64,000 nt of DNA from Hyphomicrobiales bacterium (GCA_019247605.1 JAFBAS010000051.1:20983-84982), one strand, 5' to 3'; counted from the first letter of the stretch, positions 1 to 8,502 are shown. The notes: generated from the sequence alone by a model not told the origin. Numbers and translations are program-made.

Positions 1-572
1 CGGGGGACGCCAAGTTGCGCCCGCGCATCGGTTTCGTCTTTCAGGAGCCCACGCTCATGCCTTGGGCGAGCGTCGAGATGAACGTCTTCCTGCCGTTGCG
101 ACTAGCCGGCTGGTCCTTGCGCGACGCGCGTCCTCGCATCGAGGAAGCGCTTTCGCTCGTCGGCCTTCCCGATTTCAGGAAAGCCATGCCGCGCGAGCTG
201 TCGGGAGGCATGAAAATGCGAGTTTCGATCGCACGCGCCCTCGTCACTCGCCCGAGCCTTCTGCTCATGGACGAGCCCTTCGCCGCGCTCGACGAGATCA
301 CCCGCTTCAAGCTCAACGACGATCTGATGCGCCTGAAGCAGGAAATGGGCTGCACCGTGGTTTTCGTCACGCACTCGATCTATGAGAGCGCCTATCTCTC
401 GACGCGCATCGCCGTCATGGCGGCGCGCCCCGGCCGCATCATCGCCGAGATCGACATCGATGCGGCGCTTCCGCGCGAGGAGCATTTTCGCCGCGAAAGT
501 GCTTATCTTCAGGCCTGCGCCAATGCTGCGGATGCGTTGCATGGCGCGATGGACGCCAGGGATCACCTGTGA
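1..572 (+). CDS. ABC transporter ATPase, nitrate/sulfonate/taurine type (5' end missing)
   Basis: The reading frame is open from the first bases of the window, so the start and the Walker A motif lie upstream. Visible in order are the Q-loop (GFVFQEPTLMPW), the ABC signature LSGGMKMRVSIARAL, Walker B with catalytic Glu (LLLMDEPFAALD) and the H-loop (FVTHS). This layout, and the permease that follows, match the SsuB/TauB/NrtD group, which powers uptake of small anions or nitrogen/sulfur compounds; the FAALDEITR wording is typical of that group. The stop TGA shares bases with the GTG start of the permease (GTGA), so the two are translationally coupled. A binding protein is expected upstream but is out of view, so the substrate cannot be named. 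Confidence 0.9.
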   Translation, partial: GDAKLRPRIGFVFQEPTLMPWASVEMNVFLPLRLAGWSLRDARPRIEEALSLVGLPDFRKAMPRELSGGMKMRVSIARALVTRPSLLLMDEPFAALDEITRFKLNDDLMRLKQEMGCTVVFVTHSIYESAYLSTRIAVMAARPGRIIAEIDIDAALPREEHFRRESAYLQACANAADALHGAMDARDHL

Positions 573-1435
573 GCCCCGAAATCCCGCACATCACTGCACC
601 GGAAGACGAAGGCTTGACGATCGGAACGTCGCCGGGCGACGGCCGGCGCGAGGGCATCATCAAGGCTCGCCTCGTCGGTGTCGTCTTGCCGATCCTCGTT
701 TTTGCCATCGCGATCGGATTGTGGGAATTGATCGTGCGAGTGAATGGAATCGAACCGTTCATCCTGCCCGCGCCGAGCCTCGTCATTTCGACGCTCATCA
801 AGGATTGGGGCACGCTTTCGCTCTCGCTCCTGGTCACCTTGCGCACCATGGCGATTGCGCTTTTGCTCGCAACTCTCGGCGGCGTCGGTATCGCCGTGAT
901 CTTCGCCCAATCGCGGCTCATCGAACGTTCGCTCTATCCCTTCGCGGTGATCCTGCAGGTCACGCCGATCGTGGCCATCGCACCGCTGCTTCTCGTTTAC
1001 CTCGATTCGGGAACGGCAATTCTTGTCTGCGCCTTCATCGTCGCCTTCTTCCCCATCCTGTCGAACACGACCCTCGGTCTCGCCTCCACAGATCCGAATT
1101 TGCGCGATCTTTTCAAGCTGTATGGCGCGGGACGCTGGCGCGAGCTCGTGCTCTTACGGGCGCCTTCCGCTTTGCCCTATTTCCTCGGGGGCGTGCGCAT
1201 TGCAGGCGGGCTTGCGCTCATCGGGGCCGTGGTCGCTGAGATCGCCGCGGGATCGGCGGGCCACGGCTCGGGATTGGCCTATCGAATCGTCGAGTCAGGG
1301 TATCGTCTCAACATCCCGCGCATGTTCGCGGCCCTGCTCCTGATTTCGCTCACGGGCATCTTCATCTACGCGATCCTGGCACTCGTCTCGCATCTCCTAT
1401 TGCGCCGCTGGCATGAAAGCGCGCTCGATCGGTGA
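569..1435 (+). CDS. ABC transporter permease, SsuC/TauC type
   Basis: A 288-residue integral membrane protein that starts at a GTG overlapping the ATPase stop. After a hydrophilic N-terminus of about 33 residues there are about six hydrophobic segments, beginning VVLPILVFAIAIGLWEL. In the second half, LRDLFKLYGAGRWRELVLLRAPSALPYFLGG is the EAA-like cytoplasmic loop that contacts the ATPase in BPD_transp_1 permeases; the stretch is described here only by its family role. Length and layout fit the nitrate/sulfonate/taurine permease family. The stop codon lies in the left arm of a GTGA-rich repeat shared with the convergent hisS gene. Substrate unknown. Confidence 0.88.
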   Translation: MSPEIPHITAPEDEGLTIGTSPGDGRREGIIKARLVGVVLPILVFAIAIGLWELIVRVNGIEPFILPAPSLVISTLIKDWGTLSLSLLVTLRTMAIALLLATLGGVGIAVIFAQSRLIERSLYPFAVILQVTPIVAIAPLLLVYLDSGTAILVCAFIVAFFPILSNTTLGLASTDPNLRDLFKLYGAGRWRELVLLRAPSALPYFLGGVRIAGGLALIGAVVAEIAAGSAGHGSGLAYRIVESGYRLNIPRMFAALLLISLTGIFIYAILALVSHLLLRRWHESALDR

Positions 1436-1578
1436 GGGTGAGTAGGGAAGCGTGAAGCGTGAAGCGTGAAGCGTGAATGCGCTCGGTGGGCTAATGACCC
1501 ACTACTCACTTCTCATACCCCACTTTTCACTTTTCATTAGTCTAGCCACTCCTCATTCCTCAGTCCTCACTATTCACG
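1433..1578. repeat. GTGA-rich inverted repeat between convergent genes (copy 1)
   Basis: The left arm has four tandem GAAGCGT heptamers (1447-1474). The right arm is rich in TTCAC/CTCAC words, the reverse complement of GTGAA/GTGAG. The stop codons of both convergent genes (TGA 1433-1435 of the permease; TCA 1574-1576, the hisS stop on the minus strand) lie inside the arms. Related sequence occurs after ligA and between alkA and kynA. The arms can fold into a long imperfect hairpin, so a bidirectional terminator or a REP-like element are both possible. Confidence 0.6.
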
Positions 1579-3127
1579 CCTTCCCTTGCCGCCTGAGCGC
1601 CTCGTGCACCGCTTCGACGAGCTTCGCCTCGGGCACGGCGAATTGCGCCGGTCGCGCGGACTTGTATTCCTCATGCGAGGCGATGGCCGTCGCCTGGCGC
1701 GCGCCTTCGATGAGGTCCTTGATCTCGACCTCGCCCTTCGCCTTCTCGTTCTCGCCTTGGATGATAACGAGCGGTGAACCGCGCTTGTCGGCATATTTCA
1801 TCTGTGCCTTCATGCCGGCTTGTCCGAGATACATCTCGGCCTTGATGCCGGCCGAACGAAGCTCGGACGCCATGCGCTGATAGTCCTCGACGCGCTCGCG
1901 ATCCATGACGAGCACGACGACAGGTCCGTGCTCCGCAAGCCCGGTCACGATCGGGCTCTTCACCGCTTTGAGCGCCGAGAAAAGGCGCGACACGCCAATC
2001 GAGAAGCCGGTCGCCGGCACATCCTCGCCGCGGAATCGGCCGACGAGGCCGTCATAGCGCCCGCCGCCGCCGACCGAGCCGAACACCACGGACTCGCCTT
2101 TCTCGTTCGGCACCTTGAAGGTGAGCTCGGCTTCGAACACGGGCCCAGTATAATATTCGAGGCCCCGCACGACGGAGCGATCGATGAGAATACGGCTCTC
2201 GTCATAGCCGCCCGCACGCGCGAATTGCGCGAGGGCCTTGAGATCGAGGAGGGCCTGTGCACCTGTCGGGCCGAAGCCCGCCGTCTTCTCGAGCCGCTCG
2301 AGGCGCCTAAAATTGTCCCGCTCGAGGTCGCCCGGGCTTGTGTCCGGCGCGTAAAACGCCCGCGCTTGCGCCGCATCGACGCAAAAACCGAGGAAGCGCA
2401 TCACCCTGTCGGCTCCATCGGCCGCGAGGCCGGCGCCTTTGGTGAAATCGCCGCTCTCATCCTTGCGGCCACCCGTGAGGAGCTGAAACACGCCATTCGG
2501 TCCCAGCCGGTCGAGCTTGTCGATCGCGCGCAGGACGCCGAGCCATTGCGCATCGCCGATCGCGCTTTGCCCCGAGAGCACCTCGCGCAACCCTTCGAGC
2601 AATTTGCGGCTGCTGACCTTGATCACATAATCGCCGCGCGCGACGCCCACGGCTTCCATGGCATCCGCCATCATCATGCACATCTCCGCATCGGCAGCCG
2701 GCGAGGCGGCGCCGACCGTGTCCGCGTCGAATTGCATGAATTGTCGAAACCGGCCTGGGCCCGGCTTCTCGTTGCGGAACACCCAACCGGCCCGGTAGCT
2801 GCGGAAGGGCTTCGGCAAGGCGTCGAAATGCTCGGCCACATGGCGCGCGAGCGGCGCGGTGAGATCATAGCGCAGCGACAGCCATTGCTCGTCGTCATCC
2901 TTGAAGGAAAAGACGCCTTCGTTCGGGCGGTCCTGATCGGGCAGGAATTTTCCCAGCGCGTCCGTGTATTCGATAAAGGGCGTCTCCATGGGCTCGAAGC
3001 CGTAACGCTCATAGACCTCGCGAATCTTGGCGAGCATGCGTTCGCTCGCCGCGATTTCGGCGCCGCCCCGGTCGGCGAGGCCGCGCGGCAGGCGAGGCTT
3101 CAGGCGATTGGACTTATCGGTTTTCAT
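1574..3127 (-). CDS. hisS: Histidyl-tRNA synthetase
   Basis: Class II aminoacyl-tRNA synthetase that charges tRNA-His. Recognisable are the N-terminal [12 protein letters not shown], motif 2 ([21 protein letters not shown]), the histidine-specific RGLEYYTG stretch, the [13 protein letters not shown] segment and motif 3 ([11 protein letters not shown]), followed by an anticodon-binding domain ([14 protein letters not shown] onwards). I start at the ATG ending at 3127 (517 residues, normal for alphaproteobacterial HisS). The frame stays open upstream to 3292, but that extension is Arg/Ser-rich, overlaps palindromic repeats and looks non-coding. No strong ribosome-binding site is visible. hisZ and hisG, often neighbours in this group, are absent. 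Confidence 0.95.
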   Translation of the reverse strand: MKTDKSNRLKPRLPRGLADRGGAEIAASERMLAKIREVYERYGFEPMETPFIEYTDALGKFLPDQDRPNEGVFSFKDDDEQWLSLRYDLTAPLARHVAEHFDALPKPFRSYRAGWVFRNEKPGPGRFRQFMQFDADTVGAASPAADAEMCMMMADAMEAVGVARGDYVIKVSSRKLLEGLREVLSGQSAIGDAQWLGVLRAIDKLDRLGPNGVFQLLTGGRKDESGDFTKGAGLAADGADRVMRFLGFCVDAAQARAFYAPDTSPGDLERDNFRRLERLEKTAGFGPTGAQALLDLKALAQFARAGGYDESRILIDRSVVRGLEYYTGPVFEAELTFKVPNEKGESVVFGSVGGGGRYDGLVGRFRGEDVPATGFSIGVSRLFSALKAVKSPIVTGLAEHGPVVVLVMDRERVEDYQRMASELRSAGIKAEMYLGQAGMKAQMKYADKRGSPLVIIQGENEKAKGEVEIKDLIEGARQATAIASHEEYKSARPAQFAVPEAKLVEAVHEALRRQGKA

Positions 3128-3203
3128 GGGGGACGTTGCTATCCCACCCCTCGAGAGCGTGCAAGAAAGCCCGGCCTTCGAGGTTGCGCGCCTGCGCCGC
3201 TCA

Positions 3204-3228
3204 TTGCCCCGGAAGCGGCAATCCAGAC
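3204..3228. repeat. Degenerate copy of a palindromic REP-like element
   Basis: The sequence around ATTGCC-CCGGAAGC-GGCAAT followed by CCAGAC matches, in weakened form, the repeat family seen at 3346-3376 and 7304-7521. It lies in the hisS upstream region. A separate GC-rich hairpin (CCGGCGC-ATCCC-GCGCCGG, 3294-3312) lies between this copy and the next. Confidence 0.45.
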
Positions 3229-3345
3229 TTGATCCTAAAGTGCAGAAGAACCGGCTCCCTTTGCGGCAACAGGCGGAAGCGATAAGGCGCAAACCGGCGC
3301 ATCCCGCGCCGGCTGGGAACCGCTCTTCTACGCTAATTTTTGAAG

Positions 3346-3376
3346 CTGGATGCCCGCTTTCGCGGGCAAGAGCGGA
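3346..3376. repeat. Palindromic REP-like element
   Basis: CTGGATGCCCGC-TTTC-GCGGGCAAGAGCGGA: a perfect 7-bp stem (TGCCCGC/GCGGGCA) with a 4-base loop, flanked by CTGGA and AGCGGA. The flanks and stem-loop recur with variation at 7371-7402, 7424-7456 (inverted) and 7490-7521. It lies in the divergent region between hisS and the phosphoesterase gene. Confidence 0.7.
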
Positions 3377-3422
3377 ACTTCATCTCTATTGGGCTGAGTG
3401 CGACTTTAGACCTGTCATCAAA

Positions 3423-4289
3423 ATGAGATGGAGTTCGGCTCTATCGATGCGCATGCTCGATCGTCCTGATGCTGATTCGAAGAAAAAGGTTTCGGCTATC
3501 TTCGTTTCCGATTTGCATCTCGGCACAAGATCGAGCCAGGATCAGCACTTCCTCGAATTCCTGAAGGCCTACGACGCCAAGACGCTCTATCTGGTGGGCG
3601 ATCTGATCGATGGCTGGCGTCTCAAACGCTCCGGGTGGTATTGGCCACAGGGCCACAATGACGTGCTGCAAAAGCTTCTTCGAAAAGCGCGCAAGGGCAC
3701 CAAGATCATCTACATTCCGGGAAACCACGACGAGTTCCTGCGCGAATTCCTCGGCCTGAAATTCGGCGGCGTGAAAATCACCGACCGCGCACTCCATCGG
3801 ACGGTCGACGGCAGGCGCTTTCTCGTCTTGCATGGCGATCAGTTCGACCTGGTCGTGCGCCATGCGGTGTGGCTCGCCTCGCTCGGCGATGTGCTGTATG
3901 ATGTCGCGCTCCGGCTCAACCGGCTCGTGAACGGGGTGCGGCGTCGTCTCGGGTTCACCTATTGGTCGCTGTCAGCCTGGGCGAAGCACAAGGTCAAGCA
4001 GGCGGTGAATTACATGGGCCGCTTCGAGGAAGTGCTTGTGGCGGAAGCGCGACGCGAGGGCGTCGACGGCATCGTTTGCGGGCACATCCACCACGCCGCG
4101 ATCGAGCATTACGACGGCATCACCTATCTCAACAGCGGCGACTGGGTCGAGAGTTGCACGGCGCTCGTCGAGCATCTCGACGGTCGCTTCGAGCTCATTC
4201 GTTGGCTCGATGCGCGCCTGCCCGCGCCTGCCTCTCTTCCGGTGTTGACCCTCGCTTCGCCTTCGCCCGTCCTGGAAGCGGTCGCTTGA
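3423..4289 (+). CDS. LpxH-like metallophosphoesterase (UDP-2,3-diacylglucosamine diphosphatase family)
   Basis: Calcineurin-like phosphoesterase with the full metal-binding set: DLHLG, GDLIDGW, GNHDE, HGDQFD and GHIHH. These are the hallmarks of the LpxH/COG2908 branch, which cleaves the pyrophosphate of UDP-2,3-diacylglucosamine in lipid A synthesis. The starts at 3423, 3447 and 3453 are all possible; I use the first (288 residues). The stop overlaps the TTG start of a glycosyltransferase (TTGA), so the two products probably act in one pathway, perhaps on a lipid-linked sugar nucleotide. Whether this is the main LpxH (or LpxI acts elsewhere in the genome) cannot be told from this window. Confidence 0.82.
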   Translation: MRWSSALSMRMLDRPDADSKKKVSAIFVSDLHLGTRSSQDQHFLEFLKAYDAKTLYLVGDLIDGWRLKRSGWYWPQGHNDVLQKLLRKARKGTKIIYIPGNHDEFLREFLGLKFGGVKITDRALHRTVDGRRFLVLHGDQFDLVVRHAVWLASLGDVLYDVALRLNRLVNGVRRRLGFTYWSLSAWAKHKVKQAVNYMGRFEEVLVAEARREGVDGIVCGHIHHAAIEHYDGITYLNSGDWVESCTALVEHLDGRFELIRWLDARLPAPASLPVLTLASPSPVLEAVA

Positions 4290-5359
4290 CGCGCATCCTG
4301 ATCGTCACCGACGCCTGGGCACCGCAGGTGAACGGGGTCGTGCGATCGCTCGAAAATTTGGTGCGTGAAGCCCCGCGGCTCGGCGTCGATATCGCCATGC
4401 TCACGCCCGAGACCTTCCGCACCGTCCCGTTGCCGACCTATCCTGAGGTGCGCGTCGCCGTGACCCGTCCTGGCGTCGTCGCCGAGCGAATCGAAGGGGC
4501 GGAACCCGATTACATCCATATTGCGACGGAAGGTCCACTCGGGCTTTGCGCGCGACTTGCTTGCTTGCGTTCCGGCCGCCCTTTCACGACGAGCTATCAC
4601 ACGCGCTTTCCCGAATATCTCGCGGCGCGCTTCATCGCGCCAGCGCGGCTCACTTATGGGATGATGCGGCGGTTTCACAATTCGGGCTCGGGCGTCATGG
4701 TGGCGACCGCGACACTCGAACGCGAACTCGCGGCACGTGGCTTCATGCGGCTCATGCGCTGGTCGCGTGGTGTCGACGCCCAGGTTTTTCGGCCGCGCGC
4801 CGAAGGCATCTTCGATATGCCGCGGCCGATCTTCCTCAGCTGCGGGCGTCTTGCCGTCGAAAAGAACCTCGGCGCCTTCCTTTCGCTCGATCTTCCCGGC
4901 TCGAAGCTCGTCATCGGGGATGGTCCTGAGCGCCGCGCGCTCGAGGCGCGCTTCCCGAATGCGCGCTTTGCCGGTGCGCTTCAAGGAGAGGCGCTCGCAG
5001 CGGCTTACGCGAGCGGCGATGTCTTTGTCTTCCCGAGCCTCACCGACACCTTCGGCATCGTGCTGCTCGAAGCCTTGGCGTGCGGTCTTCCCGTCGCGGC
5101 CTACCCTGTCGCAGGACCGCTCGACGTGCTGGGCGGTAGCGGTGCCGGCGTGCTCGACAACGACCTGCGAAAGGCCGCGCTTGCCGCGCTCGACATTCCG
5201 CGCGAAAGGGCACGCGCCCATGCGCTCACTTTTTCGTGGGAATTTTCAACGCGCCAGTTCGTCGACAATGTGCAAAGCGCCCACGCCAAGGATGCGCGTT
5301 TCGCTCGCCGCTCCTGGCTGCGCCGCCGCAGGGCGCCGTCGGCAAGCTTACAGAGCTGA
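4286..5359 (+). CDS. Glycosyltransferase family 4 (GT-B fold)
   Basis: A 357-residue GT4 enzyme. The N-terminal Rossmann domain begins ILIVTDAWAPQVNGVVRSL, the acceptor-side text TSYHTRFPEY follows, and the C-terminal nucleotide-sugar domain has SCGRLAVEKNL, VIGDGPERR and FPSLTDTFGIVLLEALACG, which holds the E-x7-E-type motif of retaining GT4 enzymes. The closest recognisable relatives are alpha-mannosyltransferase/SqdX-like proteins that glycosylate diacylglycerol or phosphatidyl lipids. The start is a TTG overlapping the phosphoesterase stop, the only start that begins the domain correctly. Coupling to an LpxH-like hydrolase suggests a glycolipid pathway. Sugar and acceptor are unknown. Confidence 0.82.
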   Translation: MTRILIVTDAWAPQVNGVVRSLENLVREAPRLGVDIAMLTPETFRTVPLPTYPEVRVAVTRPGVVAERIEGAEPDYIHIATEGPLGLCARLACLRSGRPFTTSYHTRFPEYLAARFIAPARLTYGMMRRFHNSGSGVMVATATLERELAARGFMRLMRWSRGVDAQVFRPRAEGIFDMPRPIFLSCGRLAVEKNLGAFLSLDLPGSKLVIGDGPERRALEARFPNARFAGALQGEALAAAYASGDVFVFPSLTDTFGIVLLEALACGLPVAAYPVAGPLDVLGGSGAGVLDNDLRKAALAALDIPRERARAHALTFSWEFSTRQFVDNVQSAHAKDARFARRSWLRRRRAPSASLQS

Positions 5360-5473
5360 GGCCAACCTCCCGGCGTCGGTGTGCCGCAAAGCCCGATAAC
5401 GAGCATTGTTCCTCGCCGCGAAGGTTGATAAGAGCCGGCCGGGGCGAGGCGGATGGCGCCTCTGGAGGCAGGC

Positions 5474-6418
5474 ATGGCGCAACCGATGAAACTCGTTGCC
5501 GGTAATTCGAACCGGGCGCTGGCCGAGGCGATCGGAGAGTATCTGGAAATTCCCCTCACAGCCTGTTCGGTGCGGCGCTTCGCCGATATGGAGATCTTCG
5601 TCGAGATCCAGGAAAACGTGCGCGGCCAGGACGTGTTCGTGATCCAATCGACCTCCTATCCGGCCAACGATCACCTTATGGAGTTGCTCATCATCATCGA
5701 TGCGTTGCGTCGCTCCTCAGCAAAGCGAATCACCGCCGTGATGCCGTATTTCGGCTATGCGCGGCAGGATCGACGTTCGACGGGCCGCACGCCGATTTCG
5801 GCGAAGCTCGTGGCGAACCTCATCACACGAGCGGGCGCGGACCGGGTGCTCACGGTCGATCTGCATGCCGGACAAATTCAGGGGTTTTTCGACATTCCGC
5901 TCGACAACCTGTTCTCCGCGCCGGTCATGGTGCGTGACATCAAGGAACGGATGGACCTCAACAACCTGACGGTGGTCTCGCCCGATGTTGGCGGCGTGGT
6001 GCGGGCGCGCGCGCTCGCCAAGCGCATCGGCGCGCCGCTCGCGATCGTCGACAAGCGGCGCGAGCGGGCCGGCGAATCGGAGGTGATGAACATCATCGGT
6101 TCGGTGGAGGGCACCTCCTGCATCCTGGTCGACGACATCATCGATTCGGGCGGCACCTTGTGTAACGCCGCCGACGCGCTGATCGCGCAAGGCGCAACGA
6201 ATGTGCTCGCCTACATCACCCATGGCGTGCTCTCGGGGGGGGCGGTGGACCGCATCATGAAATCGCGGCTGCGCGAGCTCGTCGTGAGTGACACGATCGC
6301 GCCGACGCCCGAGCAGAAGAGCGCGCCCAACATCCGCACACTGCCGATCGCGCCGCTCATCGGCGAGGCGATTGCGCGCACTGCCAAGGAAGAAAGCGTC
6401 TCGAGCCTGTTTGATTGA
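5474..6418 (+). CDS. prs: Ribose-phosphate pyrophosphokinase (PRPP synthetase)
   Basis: Makes PRPP from ribose-5-phosphate and ATP for purine, pyrimidine, His, Trp and NAD synthesis. Visible are [13 protein letters not shown] near residue 30, the ATP-binding YARQDR stretch near residue 96, the metal-binding [18 protein letters not shown] stretch and the PRPP loop [10 protein letters not shown] near residue 220. GGAGG (5464-5468) lies five bases before ATG 5474 and decides that start over the in-frame ATG at 5453. At 314 residues the length is normal for class I enzymes. It stands alone as a transcription unit, 114 bp after the glycosyltransferase. Confidence 0.96.
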   Translation: MAQPMKLVAGNSNRALAEAIGEYLEIPLTACSVRRFADMEIFVEIQENVRGQDVFVIQSTSYPANDHLMELLIIIDALRRSSAKRITAVMPYFGYARQDRRSTGRTPISAKLVANLITRAGADRVLTVDLHAGQIQGFFDIPLDNLFSAPVMVRDIKERMDLNNLTVVSPDVGGVVRARALAKRIGAPLAIVDKRRERAGESEVMNIIGSVEGTSCILVDDIIDSGGTLCNAADALIAQGATNVLAYITHGVLSGGAVDRIMKSRLRELVVSDTIAPTPEQKSAPNIRTLPIAPLIGEAIARTAKEESVSSLFD

Positions 6419-6430
6419 GAGGTGGCCGAC

Positions 6431-6614
6431 CTAGGCCAGGCAATCACTCTCGATCCAATCTTCGAAGCGAATGCCGTTGCCGGCGCCTAAGCTCGCCCGC
6501 GCCTTTTCAATCCGGCGAAGAAATCGAGGATCGTGGAGAAGCCGCAAAAGATCATGCCTGGCCTTTGATAAGGGGACCCTGCTTCACACGGCCTTTCCGA
6601 ATTGCCTCAGTCAT
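6431..6614 (-). pseudogene. Possible frameshifted remnant of a small antitoxin-like gene
   Basis: On the minus strand, ATG at 6614 opens MTEAIRKGRVKQGPLIKG and stops soon after. A one-base frame change near 6555-6560 continues as ARHDLLRLLHDPRFLRRIEK and then ARASLGAGNGIRFEDW, up to TAG at 6431-6433. The C-terminal part resembles tails of small Phd/YefM-type antitoxins (acidic/basic helix, then G-x-G-(I/V)-R-(F/L)-E-D). No toxin gene is next to it. The match is from memory of family style, not a search. The rest of the 6419-6730 gap holds nothing else I can name. Confidence 0.3.
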
Positions 6615-6730
6615 CAGTCTAGTTCCGATTTTGCCGGATTTGCCTATTTTGATGGTTGGCTCCATTTTATCAGCCCCGTCCATGCAAGGATATTGAGCAG
6701 GGATGAAACCGTTCGATTCCCGGAGTTCCT

Positions 6731-7051
6731 ATGAGCGATCGTCGTGATCTGACCATCGACGAGGTGAAGGAGGGCCTTGCCTCCGGCTCGATCCTTTTGG
6801 TCGATGTGCGCGAGCCCCACGAATTTGCGCAAGCGCATATTCCGGGCGCGGTGAATGTCCCGCTCTCGGCTTTCGATCCGAGCGAGATCGCGCCAGGGCC
6901 CAGCCAGACGGTGGTCTTCAGTTGCCGCTCGGGCGCACGCACCTTGAAAGCCATCGCGGCCTCGCACGCTGCAGGCTTCCCGTATGGTGCACATTACCCC
7001 GGTTCCATGCTCGAATGGACGGCGGCCGGCGAGCCGGTCGAGACGGGCTAA
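6731..7051 (+). CDS. Single-domain rhodanese-like protein
   Basis: A 106-residue rhodanese domain: LLVDVREPHEFAQAHIPGA near the N-terminus and the active-site loop CRSGAR with Cys65. Such proteins move sulfane sulfur from thiosulfate or a persulfide to an acceptor in the cytoplasm; no signal peptide is visible. The loop is six residues long, as in sulfur-transferring members (not the seven-residue loop of Cdc25 phosphatases). A CGGAG ribosome-binding site lies just before the ATG. Neighbours do not point to a specific sulfur pathway. A perfect 10-bp hairpin begins 30 bases after the stop. Confidence 0.85.
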   Translation: MSDRRDLTIDEVKEGLASGSILLVDVREPHEFAQAHIPGAVNVPLSAFDPSEIAPGPSQTVVFSCRSGARTLKAIAASHAAGFPYGAHYPGSMLEWTAAGEPVETG

Positions 7052-7080
7052 TTCGGTTTTGATTTAAGGACCCTCATCCG

Positions 7081-7102
7081 CCCCTCGGACAAGTCCGAGG
7101 GG
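7081..7102. repeat. Perfect 10-bp hairpin downstream of the rhodanese gene
   Basis: CCCCTCGGAC-AA-GTCCGAGGGG is preceded by CCCTCATCCG and followed by CACCTT. I recall intergenic repeats of the form CCCTCATCCG-hairpin-CACCTT in Hyphomicrobiales genomes. There is no T-run, so it is not a classical intrinsic terminator, though it could still end or stabilise the rhodanese transcript. Confidence 0.55.
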
Positions 7103-7303
7103 CACCTTGTAACTTGGAGGGTGCCGAAGCTGCTAAGGTTGGCAGGGCGGTGTCAGGCGAGAGACCGATCGCCGGACGCGAAGGTGTTCGTCGATTATGA
7201 CGGCCGCCTCGGCTCACGCATTCAGGAGCACTCGGTGTCCGGCGGGTTGAAGGATCGGTTTTAAGAAGCTGCGGTTTTAAGAAGAGGCGAGGACGCCCCA
7301 ACC
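7103..7303. other. Intergenic stretch, no gene recognised
   Basis: A 12-bp direct repeat GGTTTTAAGAAG occurs at 7257-7268 and 7273-7284. A short open plus-strand phrase (DAKVFVDYDGRLGSRIQEHS, ending at TAA 7261-7263) reads like coding sequence but has no credible start and no family I recognise. It may be a gene remnant. Confidence 0.3.
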
Positions 7304-7521
7304 TCCGCTCTTACCCGCGCAATCGGGCATCTAGACCTTCCGGCTAAGGCCGTCGGCTTGCGTCAGAAAGTCTGGGTCCCCGCCTTCGCGGGGACGAGCG
7401 GAATAGATGAGGGCAACCCCACCTCCGCTCTTGCCCGCGAACGCGGGCATCCAGACTTGCGGCCAAAGGCATCCGCATGTGTCAGAAGGTCTGGGTCCCC
7501 GCCTTCGCGGGAACGAGCGGA
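7304..7521. repeat. Cluster of four alternating palindromic REP-like elements
   Basis: Four copies of the family at 3346-3376 occur in alternating orientation: inverted 7304-7336 (degenerate), direct 7371-7402, inverted 7424-7456 and direct 7490-7521. The direct form is TCTGGGTCCCCGC-CTTC-GCGGGGA-CGAGCGGA. The inverted form starts TCCGCTCTTGCCCGCG. The stem sequence varies (TCCCCGC or TGCCCGC) while complementarity is mostly kept; copy 7490-7521 has one stem mismatch. The alternating layout is like the BIME clusters of enterobacteria. About 50 bases without features follow before the next gene. Confidence 0.75.
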
Positions 7522-7586
7522 AATGAGTTTACTCGACGGGATGCACGCGGGCCGAGTCTCTGGTGTAACTACGCTTCAGCCTCGCA

Positions 7587-7997
7587 TCACGCATGCGCAA
7601 CATCCCACGGATTGATGAGCCCGACTTCCCTGTCATCGAAATCCGCGACGTTGCGGGTGACGAGAAGCAAGTCATGAACGATGGCGGTTGCCGCGATGAG
7701 CCCGTCGGCCTCTCCGCGCGGTCGCAGTGCCGAGAGCTTGCCCCATTCCACCGCGATTTGGTCGCTGATCGGCAAGATGCGTTCGGCATGGTCGTGCCGC
7801 AGCTTTTGAAGCCACGCCGTCAAGCGTGCCGAGGTGCGCGGATCGGATTTTCTTTTGAGAGCGATGCCCCGCATGATCTCGCCGAGAGTGATGACGCTGA
7901 GGTGGACCCTGTGCGGATCGACGGAGCGAACCCAATCCACCGCCTCCTTTGTGCCGCGGCGAGCTTCCGAAACGATGTTGGTATCGATGAGATACAT
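7587..7997 (-). CDS. VapC-family PIN-domain toxin
   Basis: A 136-residue PIN-domain RNase, the toxin of a type II pair. The acidic active-site residues sit in YLIDTNIVSEARRG (Asp near residue 5), in TLGEIMRGI (Glu near residue 42) and in EADGLIAATA near residue 98, followed by LLVTRNVADF. The style is FitB-like. Family members cut tRNA or rRNA. The start ATG shares one base with the antitoxin stop (TGATG), the normal antitoxin-then-toxin order. A complete domain suggests it is functional. Confidence 0.9.
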   Translation of the reverse strand: MYLIDTNIVSEARRGTKEAVDWVRSVDPHRVHLSVITLGEIMRGIALKRKSDPRTSARLTAWLQKLRHDHAERILPISDQIAVEWGKLSALRPRGEADGLIAATAIVHDLLLVTRNVADFDDREVGLINPWDVAHA

Positions 7998-8251
7998 CAG
8001 ATGATGACGTTGCGGCTCGGCCGTTTGGCGCGCTTCGCAATCGCCTCGGCGAGTTCGTCGTCAAAGGCGGGTCCGGCCAAGAGATCGTCGACCAATGTCG
8101 GGCGTCCCCTGGTAAGCCTGTCGTAATCCGTCGCGGAGAGAATCACAGCAGCCCGTTCACCGCGCAAGGTGACCGTTTGAGGGCCTTCTTTTCTGGCTCG
8201 CTGCACCACCTCGCTCAAGCGGTTCTTTGCGTCTTGAAGTTGCCACTGCAT
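7997..8251 (-). CDS. Phd/YefM-family antitoxin
   Basis: An 84-residue antitoxin. The N-terminal DNA-binding fold is MQWQLQDAKNRLSEVVQRAR, followed by GPQTVTLRGERAAVILSATDYDRL, typical of Phd/YefM. The C-terminal half (DDELAEAIAKRAKRPSRNVII) would wrap the toxin. It probably represses its own promoter: a perfect palindrome, CTAGACAGTCTAG, lies 14 bases upstream of the start codon. Toxin and antitoxin overlap by one base. The pair lies beside the REP-like cluster, a common place for mobile TA modules. Confidence 0.9.
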   Translation of the reverse strand: MQWQLQDAKNRLSEVVQRARKEGPQTVTLRGERAAVILSATDYDRLTRGRPTLVDDLLAGPAFDDELAEAIAKRAKRPSRNVII

Positions 8252-8265
8252 TGAATTGATTCCAT

Positions 8266-8278
8266 CTAGACAGTCTAG
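8266..8278. promoter_or_regulatory. Palindromic operator candidate for the 7.6-8.3 kb TA pair
   Basis: CTAGACAGTCTAG is a perfect 13-base palindrome (6-bp half-sites around one base) starting 14 bp upstream of the antitoxin ATG. This is where Phd/YefM proteins usually bind to repress their operons. That it is the operator is inferred from position and symmetry. Confidence 0.55.
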
Positions 8279-8502
8279 CTAGTCCCATCGGCGAGAGTTG
8301 TCAATGCCCAGTCTTTGCCATTCCGCTCGGACGCGCCGAAGAGGCGATCTCGTGCAAGATCGGATCCCATGCTAGGCACGGGGTTGCCGTCGTTCCCGCT
8401 TCGCGCCAGATTGACGCGAACCGAGGTGCGACCTTAGTCGAGTTCGGTTCAGCCGGCCGATGGCGTGATCGGAAGTCCTTTCCTTGAAAGCGAGTCTCCA
8501 TA

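Noticed and set aside
3128..3292. N-terminal extension of hisS
   Set aside because: Arg/Ser-rich, overlaps palindromic repeats and is not part of known HisS proteins.
7130..7263. Short plus-strand coding-like phrase ending at TAA 7261-7263
   Set aside because: No start codon with a ribosome-binding site, no recognised family; kept only as a note in the intergenic entry.
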